Assembly: GCA_022561215.1 (NCBI GenBank)
Contig: JADFRQ010000022.1
Span: 1-39,570, forward strand
Origin: Chloroflexota bacterium
Lineage (GTDB): Bacteria > Chloroflexota > Anaerolineae > Anaerolineales > E44-bin32
Length of the DNA stretch: 39,570 nt
Direction: 5' to 3'
Shown here: in pieces, positions 26,201-34,676 of the stretch
Layout: each line of letters starts with the position of its first letter
Numbering within the stretch: position 1 is the stretch's first letter
Made by a program: the position numbers and the translations under genes
The notes under the pieces: generated by a model
What the model was told of the DNA's origin: nothing
Database searches by the model: none
Seen by the model: only the letters and a program-made list of their open reading frames with translations

Positions 26201-27187
26201 GATGGTCGCCACCATTGCCTGGGTGAGATCGGCCGTTGTTTCGAGCGTATTGTTTTGAGCAGCGCCAGCCTCGATCCACGAATCGGGCAGCGGGACAGGC
26301 TTGTTTGCCAGGCGTTCTGCGATCTGCGCCTGGACATCGGCATCCAGCGTTTGCAAGTAATCATCAGGGATCACGGCCAGCGCGTCGAGCGGCATAGCGA
26401 ACAAGATTTCGGGAGTAAGATCTTCCGCGTACCGCGGCGCGAAGGCAATCGCAGCTTCAACCATCTCCGGAGTCAGGTCCGCTGCAAATGCAATTGTGAC
26501 GTTCTGGGCTGCGGCAGCCTGAATCCAGGAATCGGGCAGAGCGACGCCCTCCACAGGGGCTTCGGTTGGCATAAGCGGCGGTTCGGCGGTTGGCTGCGGG
26601 GCTGCAACCGCTACTTGACTGGAAGGGGGAAGCTCCTGCCCCCCACCGATCTGCACGCTGGCAACATCTTCCAAACCTTCGATCGCGGGAAGGATGTTTT
26701 CCTCGACAAGCTCCTTTAGTTCCATCAACGAGAGATCAGTTGAAGAGACGCTCAGCGCGGCAATCGGCAAATCTGAAAAGCTAAATGTGAGCATTTCAGG
26801 TGTTTCCATCCCCTCCGGGAAGGATAACGAGTTGAGTACATCATTGATTTCTTCGCGTACGGCTTCAAGGTCGATCCCAAATTCATTGCGCGCAATGAGC
26901 ACGGAAACCCCGCTGGATGTTGTCGTTTCAATATTGACCACGCCTTCGATTTGGCCGATGGCCTCTTCAAGGGGAATGGTGACCTGTTCCAGCATGTCCT
27001 CGGAATCCATGCCCTGGTTGAGCGCAAATATGATGGTTTGTGGAAATTCAATACTGGGAATCAGTTCCTGCTTGAGCTGCGTGACGGCAAAAACGCCGGC
27101 CACGAGTGCGGCTGCGGAAAGTAGGATTGTGACCCACTTAAAACGCAGTGAGGCACGCGTAATTCGATCGAAAAATGATTCAAGCAC
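23237..27187 (-). CDS. RND efflux transporter with large repeat insertion
   Basis: A 1316-residue inner-membrane exporter, about 250-300 longer than the AcrB type. Helix 1 (about 17-37) is followed by periplasmic porter sequence to residue 185. Helices 2-6 begin near GGLGAIFAVIVILVFL and include GRVIDDSIVVLENIY (acidic pair of the proton relay). The second half repeats the plan and has VGIVVTNAILLIDRV, with Thr where AcrB has the relay Lys. Residues 190-216 are a Pro-rich linker, and about 217-605 hold three to four repeats of about 85 residues (SWIxAxAAQN, ADLTxxM, DLTPExL, AMPLxALAxLP, TLDxxLQAQ). The start is GTG with GGGAG upstream. Partner membrane-fusion and outer-channel genes are absent, as expected for a monoderm-like envelope. 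Substrate unknown. Confidence 0.88.
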   Translation of the reverse strand: MLESFFDRITRASLRFKWVTILLSAAALVAGVFAVTQLKQELIPSIEFPQTIIFALNQGMDSEDMLEQVTIPLEEAIGQIEGVVNIETTTSSGVSVLIARNEFGIDLEAVREEINDVLNSLSFPEGMETPEMLTFSFSDLPIAALSVSSTDLSLMELKELVEENILPAIEGLEDVASVQIGGGQELPPSSQVAVAAPQPTAEPPLMPTEAPVEGVALPDSWIQAAAAQNVTIAFAADLTPEMVEAAIAFAPRYAEDLTPEILFAMPLDALAVIPDDYLQTLDADVQAQIAERLANKPVPLPDSWIEAGAAQNNTLETTADLTQAMVATIATFAPQLLDDLTPEMLLAMPLEALAGLPAEYFETLDGELQAQLGQRLAAMPAAEDTGELPPGWQSAGQVQGIPLQFPEDVTPEILQGIASFVPQFLDDLSADNLRRFSPEVLGWLPANFIETLDADLRAELQQLAEPAGGLGTLAAQAEEEAGELASGAPALSGSWTQPQEGAEAGLPQPTFETAADLMTSGFASSAGGLLNLLVQRGQPQDAQLMADLTPDVLAWLTDNEEGFLENLSPATLRLFSGEVLSSLPADFLASLDAGLRTELEGIASGTLTAFIPEETINRLDGIPSLSMVVFKDNDANTVSVSHTLFARLDELVAENPGLRFETAFEQASFIEESISGVAREGGLGAIFAVIVILVFLSGTIGGRYKLSWRSTIVTAVSIPLSVFMAFALFRWLPPLANLILDPLSSSTAGVPLIGTIVALVSRLFPADLTLNIMTLSGMTVAIGRVIDDSIVVLENIYRNIQRGEDMEQSVLLGTRDVAIAIFASTVTTIVVFLPIGLLGGLIGEFFLPFGVSVTYALASSFLVAITIIPVLAFLFIRKDQLPDERETAIQRSYTPVLKWALRNRALTLAIAGVFLIGSLFLLSQRPRAFLPDFGEPQITVAVDLSNENTMADTDALALEFEKKLGAVQGLGTIVTEVGSGGGLEAAFFGGGIDQTAASIQINLKDVDDVDRITAEIRELAIATFGEDSVIVSSGTLSSGAFGGFGLVLSGDPSTLEAINDEAIAALEGIEGLTNISSNLSDSDVFLRVDSVPAVRFTGALETQDALGVSAIAKEALEALVPAGIRVSEGFETQQQTDGFMRAIRGVMSSILIVYLVMVVTFRSFVHPFTILFSLPMAIIGASIALWLTNRVLGLPVLIGMMMLVGIVVTNAILLIDRVQANRKKRGMNAYDALIEGGRTRLRPILMTAIAAILALVPLALGLTEGAIIATELATVVIGGLLTSTMLTLLIVPVMYSLLDRLQTRGKQPVVAESEEV

Positions 27188-27297
27188 GTTCTATGTACTC
27201 CCTTCTATCCTCTTCTTTTGTAACCGGCGAAGACAATGTGAGGCACGGGCGCCTCGCCTTCCGGTTATTTCTCCATGGTTGGAGATTATTAATTAAT

Positions 27298-27999
27298 TTA
27301 AGCGGCATTGAACTTCTCAAGCGTATGCACAAGACTCCTTGCCAAGCGCCGTCGCTCATCCCTACTCATGTTTGTTATGTAGGTTTGATAACGCTGGAGA
27401 TGGTCTGCTAGCTCATCCGTATCCACGGCACCTTCATTCATTAATATGCCCATGGCGAACCCGCCGATCATGCCCAGATTTGATCTCCTGGCACAGTTTT
27501 CGGAAGCCAACAGCCTTGACAAAAACGCAAGGAACGCTCTCTTGCCTGCTTTGTGTTGAATGCGCCAAACAAAGGTGGCGATTAGCTTGGTGCAAAAGCG
27601 AATCGAGCCTTTATGATCGGAGGCCAAGTGTGTAAGGATTTCTTGAGTGAGTTCAGGTTCTTCAAGATCGCCGAGGCGGATTTTCTCAAAGATTCGAGTC
27701 TTCAATTCGGGTGAATCAGGCTCAAGTTCATCGCCAAGGAGATCGGCCATCAATTGATGCGCCCGCGGGGAAGGAGCGAAGACAATTTTCGACCGACCGG
27801 GGCCACTCTTGTCATCCGCCAATTCATACTGCGAGACGACGAGACCCTTTTCCTCGAGCAGCCGAAGCATGTCATAGGCGGTGATATCGCTAACACCCAA
27901 TCGCTCGGCAACCGCAGAATAATGAATGGGACTCTGAAAATCCTGGTAAAGCTCGATTAGTTTGCCGATGAAGGCTTCCTGGCGGTGGGTAAGTTTCAT
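27298..27999 (-). CDS. HTH regulator, probably of the RND exporter
   Basis: The ATG at 27999 gives 233 residues; a longer reading adds 22 hydrophobic residues encoded by a T-rich probable promoter and is not favoured. Residues 1-60 (KLTHRQEAFIGKLIELYQDFQSPIHYSAVAERLGVSDITAYDMLRLLEEKGLV) form a winged HTH resembling LexA or MarR openings, followed by DDKSGPGRSKIVFAPS in the wing. The rest is helical and unrecognised. It sits just upstream of the RND gene on the same strand (110-bp gap), so autoregulation and control of the exporter are likely. Confidence 0.65.
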   Translation of the reverse strand: MKLTHRQEAFIGKLIELYQDFQSPIHYSAVAERLGVSDITAYDMLRLLEEKGLVVSQYELADDKSGPGRSKIVFAPSPRAHQLMADLLGDELEPDSPELKTRIFEKIRLGDLEEPELTQEILTHLASDHKGSIRFCTKLIATFVWRIQHKAGKRAFLAFLSRLLASENCARRSNLGMIGGFAMGILMNEGAVDTDELADHLQRYQTYITNMSRDERRRLARSLVHTLEKFNAA

Positions 28000-28120
28000 A
28001 AAATCCCAAAAAAACAAAAGAATTCGCAAAATCTTACCATCTCTAATGCCATTGGCAAGGGCCAAGGGAAAACACCGGAGTGCGGTAGCTTGGAGTGGGG
28101 ATGAAAAGGTAAGCGTGAGA

Positions 28121-28167
28121 AAAAAGATTCAGCACCTCTCCCCTTGAAAAGAGGAGAGGTGCTGAAT
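28121..28167 (-). terminator. terminator of the secreted protein gene
   Basis: Arms ATTCAGCACCTCTCC and GGAGAGGTGCTGAAT pair perfectly over 15 bp (28127-28141 and 28153-28167), with a T-run beyond on the minus strand. It follows the gene ending at 28186. Confidence 0.85.
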
Positions 28168-28185
28168 ATCGAGCAGTGGGAACGT

Positions 28186-29610
28186 TTAGCGTGTCAGTTC
28201 AAGCCACCAACTGCCCGTATACGCCCTGAGCGAGCGCAGGAGTTCCATCGCACCCTTCCAGGTTATACTTGTGTTCTGCTCGAAGCGATGCCAGAAGGCA
28301 TCCCACCAGCCGGCAGGCTCGAGTTTGGAGCCAGCGTATTCGGTTGGCCTATCGGATTCGCCGCCCACGACAAGGCTGCCAACGTAATCCGCATCATCGT
28401 ACACACGTTGGATCTGGGAGGCGATTTCCTCCATATCGGCCGCGGTGACGATGCCATTGCTGGTCGCTTTATAGAATTGAACCGTAACCCGGATGGGAAA
28501 GCGCTCATCGCGCTCGATCCGCAAGCCATCGATTTCGGTGAAAGGGCCCTCCACCGGACCGTGCCCAATGACCGCGGCTTCAACATCAGCTGCTGCCATC
28601 TCTGCGTTCGCCATAGTCGCCTCAGCGGCTCCGAAGGCGTAATCTTCTTCGAAGGGATGCTTCTGCAAGAGGGGAACCTGGATGAGCAGCACAATGTTCA
28701 GTCCGCTCTCGCCAACTGCGCCGGGGCTTTCGTCAAAATAAGGTCTGTCCACGATCATAAAATCGCTGATCCTCTCGCCGGTAAAACTGGCGCGTTCGCC
28801 GTTTTGGTTGAAGAACAAGCGCTGCCCCCAGGAGAATCCGTTCTCGAAGCCATCGCGTACATTGTCGATGATCGTGGCGCTGGTCCCTTCGCGGCTGGCG
28901 ACAATCGTCAGCACCGCAGGATCGCCTTGATAGGATTGGTAGTTGAAGATTACGGGATTGAAGGTGGCTTTTGCTTGCTTTGGTACAGGAAGAAACGCAG
29001 CTTGTGCGCTGACGAGAACATGTGAGTCCCGAGGAGCAAGCAGCGAGTTCTCACGCCCATCCCAGGAGTCGGGATCGGTCAAAAAACGTCGAAAGTTGCG
29101 CAGATAATTGGTAAGACTGATGCTCTCAAGTCCGCTGCCACTCTCGTTCCCGACGAGCAGATAAAATTCATCGGGGGAGATATCCGCTGTGAGATCGACG
29201 AAATTAGGGAAGCGGATCACCGGCATCAAGGTAAGTTCGTATTGACCGCTGTCGGGATTGCGATGCTGCACCTGGATGGTGACATCAGAGATGTTCGGGC
29301 CAACAGCCGAGTCATAATAGCGGCCGGTATCCTCCCAGGTCACATTTAGGATTTCTAACCCGTGAAGCGCGGCCAATTGCTGCGCGTTGCTATCCCAGAC
29401 CATCCCGGCGGTATTCTGGATCGCCTGCACGTAATCAGGATCGGGTTCATCGATCTCATCGCGCCCGATCGGTGGGGTAGACGGATCATCGCTTAGCGTT
29501 GCGGGAGAAAACGCGGAGGCAAAGGTTGGCGCGGCCGGAAAGAGGCTGGTAAGGGCGAGAACGCCGGTTGCTATGATTCGAAATACCATATTCTTAAGCT
29601 TGGTTGACAT
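28186..29610 (-). CDS. secreted protein of unknown function
   Basis: The ATG at 29610 follows AAGGAGACGATC and gives 474 residues. Residues 1-34 are a signal peptide (positive KLK, hydrophobic core, then FPAAPTFASA with an A-x-A cleavage site). The mature protein has no Cys-rich, catalytic or repeat motif that I recognise. It is mixed alpha/beta, rich in Asp and Glu, with patches such as ISDVTIQVQHRNPDSGQYELTL and a C-terminal Trp-rich end. It has its own strong terminator and no clear partner; the next gene upstream is a small membrane protein 285 bp away. Confidence 0.75.
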   Translation of the reverse strand: MSTKLKNMVFRIIATGVLALTSLFPAAPTFASAFSPATLSDDPSTPPIGRDEIDEPDPDYVQAIQNTAGMVWDSNAQQLAALHGLEILNVTWEDTGRYYDSAVGPNISDVTIQVQHRNPDSGQYELTLMPVIRFPNFVDLTADISPDEFYLLVGNESGSGLESISLTNYLRNFRRFLTDPDSWDGRENSLLAPRDSHVLVSAQAAFLPVPKQAKATFNPVIFNYQSYQGDPAVLTIVASREGTSATIIDNVRDGFENGFSWGQRLFFNQNGERASFTGERISDFMIVDRPYFDESPGAVGESGLNIVLLIQVPLLQKHPFEEDYAFGAAEATMANAEMAAADVEAAVIGHGPVEGPFTEIDGLRIERDERFPIRVTVQFYKATSNGIVTAADMEEIASQIQRVYDDADYVGSLVVGGESDRPTEYAGSKLEPAGWWDAFWHRFEQNTSITWKGAMELLRSLRAYTGSWWLELTR

Positions 29611-29714
29611 GATCGTCTCCTTCGCAAAGAGAGCTGGTCTATGCAAAGGAGACGTTGTTGGCGTGAAAATGGTTCCATGCGAGGGTCGTGAAAAGAGCTA
29701 CGGGGTTCTTCCAA

Positions 29715-29810
29715 GGAAAAAGCCAATATGGGGGCTGCCGCCCCCCAAACCCCGGCTTGCCATTCATCCCCAAAGCAAGCTCCGAGCTACGGTGTATTCT
29801 GGCTTTTTCC
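29715..29810. repeat. dispersed intergenic repeat, copy B, with 10-bp inverted ends
   Basis: GGAAAAAGCC (29715-29724) and GGCTTTTTCC (29801-29810) are perfect inverted ends of a 96-bp stretch whose core aligns block by block with 11090-11176. The gap-free GGGGGCTGCCGCCCCCC inside forms a hairpin. Non-coding. Confidence 0.55.
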
Positions 29811-29895
29811 CATAAAATGCGGGTGCTGCAACATCGCTGCAGGAACAATCCGCTCCTGATCGATCCCCTTGGCGGGGTTCGAAAAAAGGTCTCTC

Positions 29896-30105
29896 CTAGT
29901 TTCGAACCAGTGCGTTCGTCAGCAGGCCGAAGGCCACGGCAGCGGCGAGCAGCAACAGACCCATTCCCACATAATCTGTTTCATTTAAAAGGGCCAAAAT
30001 TGCCGCGAAAAAGCCTAAGACGCCGACTGCGGCGGCCCCGAGAACAGAAAGGCCTACGAAGCCAGATACCCACTTCAAACCTCTATTCTTGTCATCTTCT
30101 GCCAT
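29896..30105 (-). CDS. small membrane protein
   Basis: A 69-residue protein starting at ATG 30105, with AAAGGAG 9 bp upstream. It has a charged start (MAEDDKNRGLKW), two hydrophobic helices (about 15-40 and 46-64) joined by a short NETDYVG turn, and a short basic end. I do not recognise the family. It stands alone on the minus strand and is divergent from the aldo/keto reductase gene. Confidence 0.6.
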   Translation of the reverse strand: MAEDDKNRGLKWVSGFVGLSVLGAAAVGVLGFFAAILALLNETDYVGMGLLLLAAAVAFGLLTNALVRN

Positions 30106-30269
30106 GCGGTTTTTCTCCTTTAATCGCAATTTCAGAGGTTCAATCCAGAAGGTTGAACCCCGTTTTCTCTCCAGAGATTGGAAGTTCAAATTTGACACGA
30201 CGCCACAATGCCGGTCGGGTGTATCATAGCCGATAAATGAGCGCGAAATTTTTCTGGGAGGGAATTTGT

Positions 30270-31124
30270 ATGGACAAGCGAAGGCTTGGCAGAACTGAAC
30301 ACAGGAGCACGATCGCGATATTTGGTGCCGCGGCTTTGTCGGACGTGACACAAGCGGTGGCTGATAGGGCGATGCGGCAGGTGATCGATGCAGGAATTAA
30401 TCACATTGACGTCGCTCCTTCTTATGGGAACGCAGAAGAACGTTTGGGTCCATGGCTGGCAAAGGAAAGAGGCCGCTTCTTCCTGGGCTGTAAAACAATA
30501 GAGCGCAAGAAAGAGGCTGCTGCGGCAGAACTGCAACGATCGCTCGAGCGCTTGCAGGTGGATTCCTTCGACCTTTATCAAGCCCATGCCGTCAACAACA
30601 TGGAGGAGTTGGATAAAGTGACCGCGCCCGGGGGCGCTCTGGAAGCTATGATCGAAGCGCGCGAGCAAGGCCTAACGCGCTTCATCGGAATGACCGGTCA
30701 TGGTGTTGATTCGCCGGCAGTTTTCCTTGAGGCGCTGCGCCGCTTTGACTTCGATACCGTGCTCTTTCCGATTAACTTCGTGCAATACGCCAATCCAGAA
30801 TTCCGCGGGAACGCCGAAGCCCTGCTCCAAGTCTGTCGAGAGCGCGAGATTGGCAGCATGATTATCAAAGCCATATGTCGTGCGCCCTGGGGCGAGCTCT
30901 CCCAAACATACACGACCTGGTATCAGCCGTTTGAACAGCCAGATGAAATTCAAGCGGCGGTTGATTTTTCACTCTCGAGTGATGTCACCGGGCTGTGCAC
31001 AGCCGGAGATGTCAGGCTCCTGCCAATGTTTATTGAGGCCTGTGAGAAATTCCAACCTATGGATGATGTCAGACGAGAGGCCTTGATTGCGACCGCCTCC
31101 CAATACGAACCGTTATTCGTTTGA
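30270..31124 (+). CDS. aldo/keto reductase
   Basis: A 284-residue TIM-barrel oxidoreductase from ATG 30270, preceded by GGGAGGG. The catalytic tetrad is visible: Asp and Tyr in GINHIDVAPSYGNAE, Lys in RFFLGCKT, and His in LYQAHAV. IGMTGHG and the C-terminal DVRREALIA region belong to the NADPH-binding half. It is a member of the ferredoxin-like-fused or plain AKR group without the Cys-rich tail. Substrate unknown. A short terminator follows the stop. Confidence 0.9.
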   Translation: MDKRRLGRTEHRSTIAIFGAAALSDVTQAVADRAMRQVIDAGINHIDVAPSYGNAEERLGPWLAKERGRFFLGCKTIERKKEAAAAELQRSLERLQVDSFDLYQAHAVNNMEELDKVTAPGGALEAMIEAREQGLTRFIGMTGHGVDSPAVFLEALRRFDFDTVLFPINFVQYANPEFRGNAEALLQVCREREIGSMIIKAICRAPWGELSQTYTTWYQPFEQPDEIQAAVDFSLSSDVTGLCTAGDVRLLPMFIEACEKFQPMDDVRREALIATASQYEPLFV

Positions 31125-31133
31125 GGGATACCC

Positions 31134-31153
31134 AAGGTGCGCCGCACCTTTTT
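31134..31153 (+). terminator. terminator of the aldo/keto reductase gene
   Basis: AAGGTGC, a 3-base loop and GCACCTT form a 7-bp stem, followed by a T-run. It starts 10 bp after the stop codon. Confidence 0.75.
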
Positions 31154-31364
31154 GATGAATTATCGCCGGATCAGTTTTTAGGACGTAGCGGCGGGGTCCT
31201 CCCGCCCATTGAACTAATTAGGTGGAGTAGAGGCCGATCCTCGAAATTTATCCACCGAGATTGTCCACATAAAACGTCCACCACATCTTCATAATCTTTT
31301 GACATGTCAGAGCTATCCTGCATTCAAATCACGGTGCACGAACCCTAAAGGATGGGGGTTGAAC

Positions 31365-31827
31365 ATGTCACGAATGAAGAAGACCCTTAGTGTTTTGACA
31401 GTTGTCGGGCTTTTGGCAGTTGTCGCCGTTGGTGTGGTCTTTACCCAGGATGAAACCCCGCAGATGCTAAAGGAGAGAGCGCAGTATGGTTCGTTTGGTC
31501 ACCGAATGGGGAACCTGCTGAATAGGGATGCCTTCAAAGATACGCTGGCGAATACATTAAGGATTCCCGTAGATGAGCTGGAAGACGCGCTGGTAGCTGG
31601 GGAAACGCCTCTCAGTCTGGCCGAGCAATACAACGTGAGTGCCTGAGGATTTGCGTGCAGCGATGGATATAGCGCACGCCGAGGCTTTAGCATAAGCCGT
31701 TGCCGACGGAACCATCCACCAAGAGCAAGCGGATGAAATCGGTGCTGTGATGGAGGGTGGTTTTGGGCAGCAGCGAGGATTTGGACAAGGTCGCTTAGGA
31801 GGGTTTAGTTCCTGCAACCAAGAATAA
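31365..31827 (+). pseudogene. secreted small protein, frameshift and TAA
   Basis: ATG 31365 opens a signal peptide (KKTLSVLTVVGLLAVVAVGVV) and a helical domain. The frame stops at TGA 31644-31646, but skipping one T there gives EDLRAAMDIAHAEALA in the next frame, which continues the same heptad-like, Ala- and Glu-rich pattern. That frame meets TAA at 31693-31695 where a Gln codon (CAA) would fit, and then runs to a true TAA at 31825-31827 with a Gly/Gln/Phe-rich end. The gene is about 150 codons when repaired, and a perfect terminator follows. It therefore looks like one gene with a single-base insertion and one C-to-T nonsense change. Function unknown. Confidence 0.65.
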
Positions 31828-31851
31828 GCAGCAACCTTCACCCCTTTCTAT

Positions 31852-31884
31852 CACCGGGCGCGATCACAGCGCCCGGTGTTTCTT
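31852..31884 (+). terminator. terminator after the broken secreted gene
   Basis: CACCGGGCGC (31852-31861), a 7-base loop and GCGCCCGGTG (31869-31878) form a perfect 10-bp stem followed by TTTCTT. Its location supports the repaired gene end at 31827 and not the early stop. Confidence 0.85.
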
Positions 31885-32068
31885 ATTCTCGATAAAGTAA
31901 ACCTTTTCTTAATAAGGCAGTATGCGGGCACGAATCGGGGATTGGCGATGTAACTCAAAGATGTGTAAGCGAGTCACCCGACGAGTACGGCGCCATCTTA
32001 TAGCCTTGAGCTAATTCGATTGAGCAAGATTTTCTGATCGTAAATATTATCGATGGAGGACAAACAGA

Positions 32069-33328
32069 ATGAGACGCAAATCAAAGTTGTTAATCAGCGC
32101 TGGAATTTTAACCATTGTCGCGGCAGCCTGCAACTCGCAACCCAGCACGGAAGAAACGGAGGTGGTGCAGATCGAACCGCAGAGCACACAAGAAGCAAGT
32201 ACAGAGGTGGCGCAGATCGAGCCGCAGAGCACACAAGAAGAAGAAAGTGCGGAGCGTGCGCAGCTATCCCTGACCTGGGAGATTGTGGAGATTGGGGAAG
32301 GGATCAAACCGGCCTTCGCGCTCGACGCGAATGGCGTGGTCCACAGCGCCTTCATGACCGAAGCGGACCATGGTCATGTGTATTACGCGCATAATGCCTC
32401 CGGCGCTTTCGAAATCATCCAGGTTTCGGAGGGGTACTTCTACGGTCCACTTGACATCGCCCTGGATGCGAACGGGTCTCCCTTTATCGCCTATCACGAC
32501 CATCAAGAGACGGATTTTATACCTCGTCTCGGCGATGAAGTGGTAGCCTTTTTGCAAGATGGCGTGTGGGAGTTGGTGACGGTGTCTGATGATGGCCATG
32601 ACGGCTGGGATAATTCGATTGTGATCGATCGCAACGGCAATTGGCATACGGCAGCGGTTGATCCCAGTCAGTTCGGCAGCCAGGATGGCGTCGAATACGC
32701 CACGAATGCTGGCGGGGAAATCGCTGTCACGGCTGTTAGCAGTGGTCCAGTGGAGTACGAGTTCGGCACCTCCATCCAACTTAAAAGCGATGGCTCACCG
32801 GGAATAACCTATTACAACAATCGCCTGGACCAGCTTGAGTACGCATGGTTAGACGGAAGCACATGGGTTGTGGAGGTGGTAGATGAAGACGGTGATGTGG
32901 GACGATATTCTTCGTTAGCTTTTGATGCTCAAGACAACCCCCACATAACTTATTATGTGCGCGACACAAACAGCTCGGGCGTTGTGCGTTATGCATGGTG
33001 GGATGGTTCCGCCTGGCAGATGGAAGATATCGATAGCCTCGATGATGTCCGCACGGGTCAAACAGGAGCGCGCAAGATCACATCCCTGGCGATCGATGGC
33101 GAAGGAGGAATTCATGTGGCCTACACCGATCAAAGCCGGCTGGTTTACGCGCGGCGTGGCGACTCGGGTTGGGCTACGCAAGAGGTTGAGATACCTGGGG
33201 ATCAAACGCTGGGTCAATTGGTGGAGCTGGAAATGGATGCCGAGGGAAATCCGCATCTGATCTCTTTCCTGGTGACCTCGGTATCGCCCGAATTGAGCGG
33301 AATCGTCATTTACGCTTCTGGGTCGTAA
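32069..33328 (+). CDS. lipoprotein with beta-propeller-like repeats
   Basis: A 419-residue protein from ATG 32069, with GGAGG upstream. Signal peptide with lipobox VAAAC (Cys21), then a Glu/Gln-rich linker with two copies of EVxQIEPQSTQE. From about residue 68 there are recurring blocks of the type ALDxNGxxHxAF, ALDANGSPFIAYHD, VIDRNGNWHTAA, AFDAQDNPHITYY, AIDGEGGIHVAYTD, EMDAEGNPHLISF: six blades of about 50-60 residues, each with D-x-x-G-x-x-H. This is the pattern of sialidase/BNR-like or exo-alpha-sialidase-type propellers, without visible catalytic Asp boxes. It is probably a surface binding protein. Function unknown. Confidence 0.78.
   Translation: MRRKSKLLISAGILTIVAAACNSQPSTEETEVVQIEPQSTQEASTEVAQIEPQSTQEEESAERAQLSLTWEIVEIGEGIKPAFALDANGVVHSAFMTEADHGHVYYAHNASGAFEIIQVSEGYFYGPLDIALDANGSPFIAYHDHQETDFIPRLGDEVVAFLQDGVWELVTVSDDGHDGWDNSIVIDRNGNWHTAAVDPSQFGSQDGVEYATNAGGEIAVTAVSSGPVEYEFGTSIQLKSDGSPGITYYNNRLDQLEYAWLDGSTWVVEVVDEDGDVGRYSSLAFDAQDNPHITYYVRDTNSSGVVRYAWWDGSAWQMEDIDSLDDVRTGQTGARKITSLAIDGEGGIHVAYTDQSRLVYARRGDSGWATQEVEIPGDQTLGQLVELEMDAEGNPHLISFLVTSVSPELSGIVIYASGS
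32159..32248 (+). repeat. 45-bp tandem repeat in the lipoprotein linker
   Basis: Two adjacent 45-bp units (32159-32203 and 32204-32248) are near identical over the first 36 bp and encode EVxQIEPQSTQE. This site could change copy number by slippage. Confidence 0.75.
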
Positions 33329-34482
33329 AAGTTCCATTCACGCCTCCCTCTTCGCGTAAGACGCGCCCTTCTTCCTGCGCGCCTATGCCAGAATGCCACT
33401 CAGAAATATTGGTGAATCCGCCGGGGAGGGATCTGGATCTGGCCGCAGCGCGTTTTAAAAATAAGGGCAACACGAATCGCCTTCGATTGGCCGAACAAGT
33501 GTGCATTCTGTCATAACCTGATTTCTCCGATGGAATGCGCTAAGAGGCCCCTCCTCCCTAATCCCGGAAAGGCGCATGACACGATGGATAAAGGGGAATG
33601 CTGGTCGGTCGAGTGCGGCTGATTAGCAGGCGCAGGGGAAGAAAATCAAGGAACCCCAAATACCAAAGAAGGCGAGCAGAAGATAGGAGCTGCCCAGGCC
33701 TCTGACGCGGCTCGCCATTGGATGACCACTTCATCTTTAGCGAACTCCTCTTCCGATCTATGGCGTACTGAACAAGCCGCGTGCCCACTCGAATGCATGA
33801 ATCGATCCAAAATAGCCTCGTTTTAGGGCCATTTCGAAGCAACGCGCGCCATATTTATCGCAAAGGTCAATCATTTTGCGTTCTGTGGAACGCCATAAAA
33901 AACACAAGAAAAACAAGTTCTCTCAACCCAGAGCGAAATAACCGTTGTGCACGTGTTGGCGCGCTACGTTAGGCGCTGTGCTGCCCAAGATCAACGCATC
34001 CCGCCAATCTTGCTCGGCGCAGCAGCCTGGAAGAGTTTCAAACATGGATATCGTGAGAGACTGGGGAGCGGGCGATCTTGCATCGCGCAATCAATCCAGC
34101 GCCTGGCGATTATGTCTCTACCGGGCAATCGCCGAGCGTTCACACATCTGCTGGAGAATCTCCGGGCGTGGAAGGACGGCACCTCCCTCTTGGGTGATCA
34201 GCAGACGGGGAAGGGCTGCTCGAACCACTCGGGCGATCAGCAAACGTTTGTTTTGCTGGCAGGACGCTGGGCTAGGTTCGCGTATCACTAGACTCGAGGG
34301 GTAGACGGTCCCGATGGGGCACTCCCCGCAGCCAACAGCTTTCGTTAGCAGAGTGGGGAGAAGGTTGGTCGTCCCTGCAAAAAAAATTGTTCTGAAGCGC
34401 GTACAATTTGGGGAAAGAGCTCCGGGCCCACGCGAATTTGAGCAGCCTCCATCCGCCAGCAATTATGCCCCTTCATACCCGA
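33329..34482. other. 1.15-kb stretch without a supported gene
   Basis: Open frames exist on both strands but none has a ribosome binding site with a family match or sensible composition. Two near-direct repeats with a GATCAGCARACG core lie around 34195-34250. A 12-mer equal to the end of common sequencing adapters (CTCTTCCGATCT) is at 33748-33759. The stretch may be a graveyard of a lost gene or a junction. Confidence 0.45.
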
Positions 34483-34504
34483 CCCCCCAAATATGGGGGT
34501 TTTT
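34483..34504 (+). terminator. short hairpin with T-run
   Basis: CCCCC, a 6-base loop, GGGGG and TTTTT. It is a plausible weak terminator for plus-strand transcription from the empty region or part of the leader of the small gene at 34677. Confidence 0.5.
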
Positions 34505-34676
34505 GGCCAAAATCAACTTTACAATAATGAGCATAAAGGGAGTGGCGGACTGCGCAGAAGCTGTTACTATATGTAGTAGTCGAGTTCATGGAAGCCGCCC
34601 GTTTCCAGCCAAAAGAGCTATTTTGTTCGGAAAAGCGTGGGCTTCCAATCCAGATAAAATTGAAAGGAGTTAGGCC

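Noticed and set aside
31190-31206. GGCGGG/CCCGCC hairpin
   Set aside because: A short GC stem without a T-run; common intergenic structure of no clear role.
33329-34676. Frames of 90-120 codons on both strands
   Set aside because: They overlap each other, lack ribosome binding sites and family motifs, and have compositions like antisense or random frames.
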